The notes under the pieces were generated by a model. That model was not told the origin of the DNA, ran no database searches, and saw only the letters and a list, made by a program, of their open reading frames with translations. 64,000 nucleotides of DNA from Hericium rajendrae (lineage: Eukaryota > Basidiomycota > Agaricomycetes > Russulales > Hericiaceae). The stretch spans positions 2,734,501 to 2,798,500 of the forward strand of contig CM065879.1 in NCBI GenBank assembly GCA_033439255.1, written 5' to 3'. Of the stretch, positions 23,559-34,417 are shown piece after piece; the first letter of the stretch is position 1; each line of letters begins with the position of its first letter. Position numbers and translations under genes: made by a program.

Positions 23559-26500
23559 ATGGAATCACTGTCAGGTATGCTTCGAGATGATGAATGCAGA
23601 AATCATTGATGCTTATATATTGTAGCATTACCTGCTGATACCTTTGTGAGAAACTATGAAGGATATCAGGATCATCTTTCTGGTACGTGCAATGCTTGAA
23701 AGTTAAAACTCTTCTCATCATTGTGCATCATTAGCCATTGATGCTAAAGTTGAAGAGAATACGGATGCAACAATCTCATCTTGTAAGTGACAGGCCATTC
23801 TTCCGATCTATGCATATGCTTAATTTTGCTCTTATATTCTAGCTGTTGATGACATAGATAGTCTATCAGAATCAAAAATGGAGACAACTACTTCAATAGG
23901 TTCTTTTGATGCATTAGAAGTGTAAAGTTGACTTTATACAACTCTTTATATTATTGCTAATAGGATTGTGTTGTTCTTGTTATAGAAAGACACAACAGAG
24001 CTTGACTTCACAGCTACCATCATCTGAGGCTTCTGATGAACTTGATAAACCTGAATTTCTGCAAAAATATGCACTATGCTATAACAAAGTTTATAATGTC
24101 ATAATCTGCACTGCTTGTGAATCTGCAGTACCACTGGAGCAGTTGCATAGTCATTTGACTGATAAAGCACGTAAAAAGGTGCAAAATGGCATAGAACATG
24201 GCTATAAGCTTGATAATGATCTCATAATGAAAATTGAAAGCACATATCCAAACGTTTTGACCTCAATTGATGAAATAAAGCAGATCAGACCACCTTTAAA
24301 GCAAAAGATTGAGGGCCTACCTGTTCATAGTGGCTTTCTATGTTTGAATTGTGAAGAAGATTCAGAAGAGAGATCTTACTATTGTTTGACTAAACAAAGT
24401 CAATATTCTCATAACAAATTTGACAAAGCAAAATCAAAAAACTCAAAGAAAAAATCTAACCCAAATTGGAGATTTGCATTTGTGCAGACATTGTCAGTCA
24501 ATCGAGGATCTCAGTCTTTTTTTGAAGTAAACAGTCTAGCATCAGATCAAACTAATCCAAAAAGCTATACAGATCAGATGGATTTAGTTATAAAGTCATA
24601 CGTGACTGAATGGCAAAAAGGTCACAAAGCAATAATATCAGATCATGATATTAGATTATATAATTCATTTTGGAAGGCAAATAGAGAATATAATCTTATA
24701 GCTAATCAGCATGTTGATGATTTGAAAGACTTGATAAGACTACCAAGAGATGATGACAATGAAGCTGTACTACACTTATTTGCTAGTGAGCTAGACAAAT
24801 GGTTTTTGAATCAATGTAAAGAACTAAATGATGGTGATGTAACAATAAGAAGACAATTAGCTTGTGCAAATATGTAAGTAATAATCAATATAATAATATA
24901 AGAGATTCTTACATATCTCTTAGTGATGAGTTGAGCAGAGATCCATTCAAAGCTCCATTTCTAGTTCATACACAAAGAAAATATTCCAAAAATTTTGTTG
25001 AAATGTGCACTTTCATCTTCAAAGTATATCTCAAAGCAGACTATATAAATAATAATGAATTAGAGTTTGATCTTTTTCTATCAAAAGTTCATTTAACAAA
25101 TGATCAAAAACAAAAAGCTAAAGCTATAGAAAAATTATTATTAAAAGCATCACTAAAAAGTGAAAATTTTCAGATAGCTCTTGTTGAGTTTTTAGTTTCA
25201 ATCTGCATGCCAAATGATATACATGCTACTATGTTAAATTCATTTGCATCTCCAATTCTGATATATTTTTGTCTCAAAAATTTGAAGTTAACAGGTCATT
25301 TTCAACCTTTAAAATATGCCACTTCCATTGTAGCTGTTATACAATTTGGTATGAGATTGATTGGTTGGTGTCATATTAAAACTATAATAGAAAGCCAAAA
25401 AAAGCTTAAAAAATCAAGTAGATTGACTTCAAGCAATGAAGCTATAAACAAAGATAATTCATATGAGTAAGTCATAAATAATCATCTTTATTTATTTAAA
25501 TCAAATCTAAATTAAATTAAATTTTAGAAATATAAAAAATATATGTGATCATTACTTCACTGAAAGCTGGCATTCACCCTTTTCAATATTATGTGCTTGG
25601 AAACATCAACTAAATAGGCTATTAAAAAATGATCCAATTAAAGGATTGATTTTATGGACTGATTCAGACATAGTTCAAATTGATGGTCAAAATGTTTCTA
25701 TACTCAAATTCAGAAATTTGTTGAAGAATACAGTAAATGAAACTACACAGCTTTTAGATGATAAAATACTATTTAATATTGACCTTACTGAGCTGAAATT
25801 TGAATGGCCTAAAGATTTAGATGATATGAAAATGATTGATAATCATGATGAGACAACCTTAGGATATGGACCATGTCAATCATCAAAGATATCTCAATTA
25901 TTTTTACAAAAACTTATTTCTTTAAAAACTAGTCCAGTCTATGCTCACAATAATATAATCATTTGGAAAAAGCTGAATCTATAAATTGGCTACATGCTAT
26001 TACAAAAGCATGGGAGAATATCTTTTGTTTAATACATACAACATCTGGATTACCTGGTAGAGGAACAGAAGAATCAATATTTCAGATTTGTAACACTAGT
26101 TTAGGTAGACGGCATCTCTTTTTGATAGATGGTTTAATGGCTACTATATCAAATTATCATAAAGGAGTTCAAAATACAGGATTATATAAGAATATTTTAC
26201 GTCTTATGCCACTTGAAGTTTCAAAACTAGTCTTTATTCTTCTAACAATAGTACGTCCACTAGAGAGTGCTCCAGTATGCAAATTTTATGCTGGCTTGTC
26301 AAAAACAAATGTTGATAAAACTTTAGAACTTTATACAAATCAATTATATGTAGCACTTGGTAGACCTATGAATAGTGATAAATTGTCTCAGATACTTGAA
26401 CAATGGTTTAAAAGAGGGCTAGAAATAAAAATGGGTCTCAGCTCTATTGACAGTTTGCTGTAGCATTGCAGAGACATTATCTTGGAGATATTTTCAAAGA

Positions 26501-26675
26501 GGACAAAGATTTGTTAAGTGAACTCAGCATAGCTGCAGATCTTCAGGCAGGTCATGGCACAGAAACTGCTGAGCTACATTATGCTAGATCAATTAATAGC
26601 ATTAGCCAGCCAGAAAGACTCACACTACTTCATATCAAAGTTAGTAAAGCCTGGCATAAATTGCTAGGATTTTGA
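23559..26675 (+). CDS. AT-rich OrsD-like / telomere-linked-helicase-like protein, no helicase domain
   Basis: Exons 23559-23574, 23626-23682, 23735-23782, 23843-23899, 23964-24873, 24924-25466 and 25528-26675 give about 926 residues if two missing bases (A run at 25967-25971; near 26448) are allowed. The four small leader exons are all joined by phase-1 introns. YNVIICTACESAVPLEQLHSHL matches the OrsD-type (DUF3505) zinc-finger-like motif. GLPGRGTEESIF, then DGLMATISNYHKG, TGLYKNILRLMP and AADLQAGHGTETAELHYA, follow the order I recall for the accessory part of fungal RecQ-like telomere-linked helicases. No helicase motifs follow: the protein ends in KAWHKLLGF. Base composition is far more AT-rich than the neighbours, which suggests a mobile or transferred origin. 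The start is uncertain. Confidence 0.65.
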
Positions 26676-27299
26676 CTCATTCATCTCAACAAGATAAGAT
26701 AAAGTAAAATATTTACATCTTAGTTTAGAATTTATATAAACTGGTGTATCACAATTTAACATCTATATCAAAAGGACACAATGTCAAGTTGGACTTGACA
26801 TAGAATACAGCAGAGCTTGACTTCACCTTACTTGCATTTTTTACAGAACATAAATGACCTATAGATATAGAAAAATAATGAAGACACCGTGAAGAAAACT
26901 TGAAAAGCAAATTGAAAAATCATTCATCTCAAGATTGTGAAACTGACCTCGAATCGCTATCGCGGAAAGCTGTCCTCCGTCATTGCCTTCCCCTTTCCCT
27001 TCTCCTCGTCCTCCGTCGAGGCAGGCCGAAGACGGTGTAGTTCTCAATCAGTGAACAGCTAGCGGCAGCAAAAGGAACAATGTCAGAAAGCCGAGGCAGA
27101 CACAGGCAAATACCAATGGCTACAGATTCATACAACTGTCCTATGTCTATGCGCCTCGAATGTCCTCAGATTACGGGCGATCGGACGTGCTCCTTTGCCT
27201 GTGTGATCTGGAAAGAGCGCAGACACGCATGAGTCTGGCCAAGCTGCTGTAGGTCAGGTATAACCGTGCAAGCATCGTGATGAAAGATTATGCATGAAA
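26676..27299. other. Downstream flank of the AT-rich gene; composition boundary near 26940
   Basis: AT-rich sequence continues to about 26940 and then returns abruptly to the window's usual composition. It holds an inverted repeat TGTCAAGT/ACTTGACA at 26782-26800 and a second copy of the 16-mer found at 23995. No gene is seen. Confidence 0.5.
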
Positions 27300-28790
27300 G
27301 ATACTTGTGTCTCAGTTGCGCACCGAAGGTCGATTAAAGCGGCCCTGGGAGGCTAGCCTGAGCGTAGTTGCACCAGAGTCAATGTGCGCCAGAGCAAAAG
27401 CCAAAATGAAAAGGTGCATCGCATTTGCATGAAAAGATCTGCAGAAAATCATACTCGGAACATCGCATCAAGGGAACATTGTCCGGTGAGTCGACGTGCC
27501 TGCGAATAGAGATTTGTATGGGTATGGGTACGGTGCAGAGCTTTGTACCCGCCAACAAACCGTGACCCGTATGCACGAGTTGCGGGCCGCCTCAATCGGT
27601 GTGGCAGAGCAGGCGAGCGAGCTGGAAGTGATTTCCTGCGTTTCGAGAAAGGCGCATCTTCCAACCACGATAGAGCAAGTCTGTCAACCATTCAAGCATG
27701 CTCCCACCGATGGCAGCCGTGGTGTTCGAGGGTTTCGTGTATATCCGCGGGATTTGGTTAACACCGCAAACGGCGGGTACGGTGTCCCTACCAGCGGCGG
27801 GTGTGGTGTTGAGGGTGCGGGCATCGGTGTCGAATGTATCGAATTTCTGGCCATGGGTTACATGTGCGGAACCCTACTTGCAAAAGAGGAAGGAATGAAA
27901 GGGCTTGCAATGTAAGTCGATTAGAGACACTGCGTGCTCATTGTATTATCTGTGAGAACAGACATGATAACGCCGTTACCTGACATACGTCTAGGACCAT
28001 GGTCGGTCGAAAGCTCGTCGATTGTCTACAACCGCTGCTCGCACTAGTATTCTTTATACTGGTCATTATGGCGTGCCACACGACAAGCCGAAATAAAGCC
28101 CGGATCCCCGGAGAATACGGATTGCAAGACAGGGAAACAATGAACGACAATTGGAGTTGCATTGCCGTTTTGCCCAATCACTACGTGATCTGGACGCACA
28201 ACGAACCGACATAGGGAGGTGGTCAGTACAGCCTCGAGGCAGGCTGGAAGCGTCAGTCTCACCTTTGAGATCGCGAAGGCTGATATCATCGATGTAAACG
28301 GAACTGGACCAGGCTGACAACGCCACCTACGTCCGAAGAGACCGGGCAGACTCTGCACTGTAACTTGCACACAGATTTACCATGATGATCAAGAAAACGA
28401 TAACAGCTAGTTGCGACAGGTACGAACTATACAGTAGCGACGAGAAAAGACAGCGTGGGAGGGATCCACAGAGGTACTAGCCCGAGATGACGAGATGACC
28501 CAAAGCTGACAAGTACGTTCAGGATGAGATCAGAGGATCACGCGCGGAGGCGCTGTTTGCGCAGTCCACGAAATTCGATCAAGGTAGACATTGCTGAGAA
28601 CGTTGTCCACGACTCCTACAGGACGTCGCAGAAGACAGACAGAGACATGTTTCGAGGATGGAAGAGAGAGATGATGTCGCAGAAGACAGACAGAGACATG
28701 TTTCGAGGATGGAAGAGAGAGATGATGGATGATGGCGGGGACGGAAGATGCCGAAGTTCGACGCGTCGTGGATCGGAATAAAAAAAAGAG
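27300..28790 (+). repeat. Diverged repeat C, copy 2
   Basis: It matches 20940-21975 in direct orientation with many substitutions and indels. A block at about 27440-27880 is absent from copy 1. A short open frame at 27999-28214 shows one hydrophobic segment (LLALVFFILVIMA) but is not conserved in copy 1, so I do not call it a gene. Confidence 0.75.
28626..28727 (+). repeat. Perfect 51 bp tandem duplication
   Basis: The unit starting TCGCAGAAGACAGACAGAG occurs twice back to back (28626-28676 and 28677-28727) without a mismatch. The corresponding place in repeat C copy 1 (about 21900) has a single diverged unit. Confidence 0.9.
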
Positions 28791-28967
28791 AAAGCTCTGG
28801 CTGTCTGCCACCAGCGACCCGCGAAACCGGAGATGGGAAACCCGAAGGATCGCGCAGGGGCCATCTGCCTCCTCAACAACAACCATCCCTCCTCCTCCCC
28901 CAGAAATTCCCTTTTTCGGCATCTTCCACTCTCCTCCCCTCCTCCCTCCTGATCGTTCTATCCTAGC

Positions 28968-31175
28968 ATGCAGACCGACGTAGAGATGCCCGACGCTGCC
29001 CTGTTGGCCCCGTCGTCGCCACCGACGTCAGCCACCGGCTCCGGCTCCCGTCCCGAGTCCCCTATCGCCGTCGACCCCGACGTCGATCACGACGACGACG
29101 ATAGCGACGACAGCGACGACGACGACGACGCCGTCTCCGCCCTCGACACCATCACCCCCAGCGTCGTCGTCACCGACGCCTCGGCCCCCGCGCCGAACGG
29201 CGCTGCGCCGCACGCTCCATCCCCGTCCCCCTCCGGTACCTCCGCCGCCCCCTCGACGGGCGTCAAACCGCCCTCCGCCGCCTCCCTCCCGCCGCCGCCG
29301 GCGCCCGCGCCCAAACCAAAGTCCAAGGCGCGCCCGCGCTCCCCGTCGCCGAGCCCGCCCCCCGCGCCGCCGCCGCCGCCGATGCGCACCGTGCGCCTCG
29401 ACATCGTGCTCGGCGGCCCGGAGAAGTACGAGGTCGACGTCCGCGGGCTGCTCAAGGAGACGGGGCAGCGCCCCCCGACGCCGCCGCCCGCCGCGAAGCG
29501 CTATGAGAGCGAGAGCGAGGGCGAGGCGGAGGGCGAGCCCGAGGAGGGCAAGGAGGAGGGCAAGGCCAAGCGGCGGAAGGTACGCGCGTTCGGTCCTCGT
29601 GCGCGCTGCGCTGCTGACGATGCTGCGCAGAAGAAGCACCTCGGGGCGGAGTACTACGACATCACGGACCCGTTCATCGACGACTCGGAGCTCGCCGTCG
29701 ACGAGCGCACGTACTTTGCGCAGACGAAGCAGCAGGGGTTCTACGTCTCCTCGGGCGAGGTCGCGCTGCTCAAGGACAAGTGCGTATCGCTCCCCGCCTG
29801 TGCGCGCGCTGCTGACTCATTCGTCCACAGGACGCCGACGAAGAAGCCCAAGTCGCGGCGGCCGAACCTGCCGCCGCCAGAGCCCATCGCGGGGCCGAGC
29901 AACTTCCCGCATCTGCACGGCCACACGCACACGCACGCGCAGCTCGGCGCGAAGAAGGATAAGGACAAGAAGAGCGAGGAGAAGAAGGAGGCGCGTGACG
30001 TGCCGATCACGCTGCTCGAGGACACCGAGGAGGAGCTCGGCGCCAAGCGCAAGAGCGTCGGCGGCGCGGACACCGACGCGGGCTCGGTGTCGAGCCTCTC
30101 GAAGAAGAAGCGGAAGCTCGTCGACATCCACCCGTTCCATCCCGAGCTCGAGGCCGCGATCGAGGAGCTGAGAGCCGCGATTGCGAAAGGTGCGTTTTCT
30201 CTTGTGTTGATGCGCGCGGTGCTCATGCTGCGCAGAGAACTGGGACATCAAGGGTAAGTTCCCCGCGGGGATCAAGCCGCTTCTGGCGCAGGTTGCGGTC
30301 AAGGCGATCCGGCTGAACGAGTACGACGACAATTTCTTCAACCTCATGCCGCGGCTCTTCCCCTATAACCGGTTTACCATGAGCGTGCGTGCTGCCTGTT
30401 CTACGTGCACTCGCGCGATGCTTATGTCTTGCGACAGAAACTGATCAAACGGACTGTGTTCCATGAGCACACCGCACTGCTTACGCAGCGGCAGGACGAG
30501 CTTCTCGTCGAGCTCAAGCGACTCGCGGAGGAGGGTTTCGCGCGGACGCAGGAGGAGTGGGAGAAGAGCGTGAGCGCGTGGGGTGAGTACTTTGCGTTTT
30601 CCTGTATGTGCTCAGATCTGACGGCCCGCAGAGAAGAAGCAGGAGAAGATGAAAACGGAGGGCGGCACGGCGTCGCTCGAGGGCACGCCGTCCGCGCAGC
30701 CGCCGCCAGACGCGGACACGAGCGCGATGGACGTCGACGGCGCGGGCGAGGGCGAAGCGGGAGGCGGACAAGGACGGCCCGGAGGGCGGCGGGAAGGGCA
30801 AGGAGGCGCATCCGCCGCAGAAGAAGTATCGTCTGACCGAGGCGATGAAGGGCATCATGTGGAACCTGTGTGCCTGAGCAATGAGTGCTGTCGGATCGAG
30901 AACGAGAAAAAGTGAGTGCGCGTCGTCGCTGAGCGGGCCTGTGCTGATGCCGCGACAGCTTTTTGGAGGCTCGACGACGCAGGTCAGCGAGCAGGGGCTG
31001 CGGAAGATTCTGTATCAAAAGATCGTTGCGTCGTTCCCGGATGGATGGATGTCATCGGGACAGATCTCGCGGGAAGGTACGTGATGGTTTCATTACTCAG
31101 AACAGGTCTAATGCTCGCGCAGTGAGTGTCATGAAAAAGAAATTCGAGAAGGAGGCGCTGGAGAACGAGAGTTGA
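28968..31175 (+). CDS. HPC2: HPC2/ubinuclein family protein, HIRA histone-chaperone complex subunit
   Basis: Exons 28968-29579, 29631-29779, 29831-30189, 30236-30384, 30438-30582, 30632-30911, 30959-31076, 31123-31175. The N-terminus has an Asp tract and long Pro/Ala/Ser-rich linkers. The Hpc2-related domain reads AEYYDITDPFIDDSELAVDE. A middle domain follows (WDIKGKFPAGIKPLLAQVAV, then FNLMPRLFPYNRFTMS) and then YRLTEAMKGIMWNL with LSNECCRIENEK. The family helps the HIRA complex deposit histone H3-H4 independently of replication, in the nucleus. Conserved frames shift near 30760, 30866 and 30968. The first two cancel and the third restores NFLEGSTTQ, so I read them as base-call indels in a very GC-rich stretch. 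Confidence 0.88.
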
Positions 31176-31622
31176 CCTTCCAGGCCCCGCTGTGCTTGTG
31201 TTGTTTCCACCCCAGTCGTTTGCTGTCTGTCTGCCTCGGATTCTGCTCGTCTGTACACCCATCCCTTTTAGCATCCATCATACCTCTTTGTTTCGCTCCA
31301 GCTCGGCTGTCTCGGGCACAACCATTCCGTCATGCGCTCCATTTACGTTGTGCCCTGTCCTTCATATCTTCCATATTGTGCTGTATACGTTACATTATTT
31401 TACTTGATATGTTATACGGTTTGCATAAGAAATAGTATACAATTTGCTTGACCAACCCCAAGGGCCGGAAATAGAAATCGCTTAGCACACCGGATGAGGT
31501 CACGGGCCCGGCGGACTCAGAGGCAGTCCTCTCTTTGCCAGGCGAACTTCGCAGCACTTACGCGCACTTTGCCTCTTGCACCACCCCCACACCATCCCCC
31601 TACCTGCCTCCCACCTCCCGCC
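31176..31622. promoter_or_regulatory. HPC2 3' end and acyl-CoA synthetase promoter
   Basis: A 447 bp interval between two co-directional genes. It is pyrimidine-rich just upstream of the start at 31623 (CACCACCCCCACACCATCC), as in many basidiomycete core promoters. No other gene is seen. Confidence 0.45.
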
Positions 31623-33845
31623 ATGTTTTCGTCCAAGTCGTCGAATTACTGGGGCGAGGGCTCCGTCGAGGTCAGCCCGTCTCAGACTCCGGGCGAGAGC
31701 GGCATTCGCCGCCTCGCCAAGACAAAGGACAGGCTGGTGACGCAGCCGCTCGAGGGCATCGAGACCATGTATGATATTTTAGCGTATGCAGCGCGCACTC
31801 ATGGCACGCGCAAGGCGCTTGGCTACCGCGACATCGTGGACACGATCGAGGAGGAGAAGGACGTGAAGAAAATCATCGACGGCAAGGAGACCCACGAGAA
31901 GAAGAAGTGGACGTATTTCCAGCTGAGCGACTTCCAGTACTACTCGTTCCTCGACGTGAAGAATATTGTGTCCGAGGTCGCGCGTGGGCTGCTTGCGCTC
32001 GAGGTGCGCAAGGGGGAGGTCGTGAACGTCTACGCGCAGACCAGGTGCGTGCGCTCTGCGTGCGCTGCTGCGCCCGTGCTCACATTTCCGCAGTCCCAAC
32101 TGGCAGTTCTTCGCGCAGGCCTGCTCGATGATCTCGACAACCATGGCGACGGCCTACGACACGCTCGGCGAGGCCGGCCTCGAGCACTCGCTCAACGAGC
32201 CCGAATGCCGCCTCGTGTTCACCAACGCCGACTTGCTCCCGCTCCTGACCAAGGTGACGCCCAAAGTCCCCACATTACGTATCGTCATCTATGACGGCAC
32301 CCCGGACGCTGCCGTCCTGGACGCATGAAGGCCGCGCGCGAGGGCCTGAAGGTGATCTCGCTCGACGAGCTGCGCGAGCTCGGCCGCGCACAGCCCGCCG
32401 AGCTCGCGGAGAGCCGCCTGCCCACCAAGGACGATGTGGCGTGCATCATGTACACGAGCGGCAGCACGGGCGCGCCGAAGGGCGTCGTCATCAAGCACTC
32501 GAACCTCATCGCGGCGGTCGGCTCCGTGTACGTGCTCTTTGGGCACCACCTCCGCGTCGACGACACGTACCTCGCGTTCCTCCCGCTCGCGCACATCCTC
32601 GAGTTCGTCGTCGAGCTCTGTTTCCTCTTCATCGGCATGGAGCAGGGCTTCGGCCGCGTCAAGACGCTCACGGACGTCTCCGTGCGCAACTGCACCGGCG
32701 ACATCCGGGAGTTCCGCCCGACGATCATGATCGCCGTGCCCGCCGTGTGGGAGCTCATCCGCAAGGGCATCATGTCGCAGGTCAACCACGGCGGCGCGCT
32801 CAAGAAGTCCGTCTTCAACAGCGCGATGTCCGTCAAGCGCGCGAACGTGCCCGGGCTCAAGGGCGTCGTCGACAGCGTCGTGTTCTCGCAGATCCGCGCC
32901 GCGACCGGCGGGCGCATGCGCCTCGCGCTCAGCGGCGGCGCCGCGCTCAGCAAGGAGACGCAGGAGTTCCTCTCGCTCGCGCTCGTCACGCTCCTGCAGG
33001 GCTACGGCATGACCGAGTCCTGCGGCATGTGCGCGATCCTCCCGCCCGAGGTCATGCAGTACTCCAGCGTCGGCCTGCCCTCGCCCTCGGTCGAGATCAA
33101 GATGCTCGACGTGCCCGAGGCCGGGTATCTCCACACGAACGATCCACCGCAGGGCGAGGTCGCCATCCGCGGGCCCTCGGTCACGGAGGGGTACTACAAG
33201 CGCGACGACCTCAACAACGACGAGACGATCTTCACCAAGGACGGCTTCTTGCGCACGGGCGACGTCGGCCAGTGGAACAAGGACGGCACGCTGTCGCTGA
33301 TCGACCGGTGAGCAGTGCCGTGCTGGGACGGAGCAGAGCTGACCTGCCGCAGGATCAAGAACCTGATCAAGCTGCAGGGCGGCGAGTACATCGCGCTCGA
33401 GCGCCTGAGTCGATCTACAAGTCCGTCAGCTTCATCGCGAACATCTGCGTGCACGCGACGACGGAGGCGAAGCAGCCGATCGCGATCATCATCCCGCACG
33501 ACGCGCACCTGCGGCAGGCGCTGCAGGGCGCACTGCCGGACCTCGCCAAGACGGACATCGCGCACCTGTGCGAGGACAAGCGCGTGCGCGCGTTCGTGCT
33601 CAAGGAGTGCAACGCCGCGGGGAAGAAGAGCGGGTTCAAGTCGATGGAGCTGCTGCAGGCGGTCATCCTCACGCCGGAGGAGTGGACGCCTGAGAGCGGG
33701 CTCGTGACCGCCGCGCAGAAGGTCCAGCGCAAGAAGATTGCGGACAAGTTCGAGAAGGAGATCAAGGTGCGTGCGCGGTGTGTTGCTCTGTGCTGGTTCG
33801 TTGACGTCGCGTGGTGTGCAGGAGGCGTACAAGAACTCGAATTGA
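31623..33845 (+). CDS. Long-chain fatty acid-CoA ligase (Faa1/Faa4-like)
   Basis: Four exons (31623-32044, 32094-33307, 33353-33766, 33822-33845) encode about 691 residues. The enzyme activates fatty acids with ATP and CoA. The AMP-binding P-loop reads YTSGSTGAPKG, the A5 motif GYGMTESCG and the A7-like region TGDVGQWNKDG. The linker RIKNLIKLQGGEYIALERL is typical of fungal long-chain enzymes. The conserved frame slips by one base at 32324/32325 (AVLDA-MKAAREG) and at 33406/33407 (ALERL-SIYKSV). With both bases restored the total is divisible by three. Core metabolic genes rarely decay, so assembly error is the simpler reading. Confidence 0.93.
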
Positions 33846-34417
33846 GGCGGGTCCTCCTTGGACTCCATGACTATAGAGGGGACCGCTTTCTTGCGTGGCG
33901 CGCATGCCATGATTCGTACTGCTGTGTTTTTTGCACCAAGTTTGGATTCATATTGTACTTGTACTGGACGTCTAGTAGTTCCATTTCCCCGTAGTAGTCC
34001 TAATGTGTTTCGTCTGCCGCGGGACTAATCTGAGGTCTTACACACTCGTGATGGGAATCTACATATCGATGCGCAAGTGTCTTGAGTTCCGATTGTGACT
34101 GACAAAGTACAGACTTCGCGGTGCATGGACGGACGAGGTTCCAGAGGAAGGAACGTGACGATCTATCTGCCTCCATACGACGCAACATCCTTGTCCACGT
34201 CTCCAGGCGAAGTTTATTCACTTTCGGCAGAGCTATCGCCCAGGATCATGTACTGTCAGTACCAAGGACTCCAGCTGTAATAGTATAGTTTATTTTGGCG
34301 AGGATATGTCTGGTCGCCAAGGCTTATAGTCGACCGCCACACCAAATCATATTTCACGCTGAGAAAGAAAATATATACTCCGTTTAAGAACAGAGACGAT
34401 ATACATGGCACATCAAA
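33846..34417. other. 3' regions of two convergent genes
   Basis: The acyl-CoA synthetase (+) and GH115 (-) genes converge here. No gene is seen in the 572 bp. Confidence 0.55.

Noticed and set aside
27999-28214. Small membrane protein in repeat C copy 2
   Set aside because: The hydrophobic frame is not preserved in copy 1, so there is no sign of selection.
29028-30347. Long antisense open frames under HPC2
   Set aside because: These are Gly/Arg/Val-rich shadows of Pro/Ala/Asp codons in the sense gene.
30760-30870. Programmed ribosomal frameshifting in HPC2
   Set aside because: No slippery heptamer or pseudoknot is evident, and similar slips occur in at least five unrelated genes, which points to sequencing errors.
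32289-33134. 281-residue open frame antisense to the acyl-CoA synthetase
   Set aside because: It lies opposite a clear enzyme gene in very GC-rich sequence, where stop codons are rare on both strands. The composition is Arg/Glu/Asp-biased and no domain is visible.
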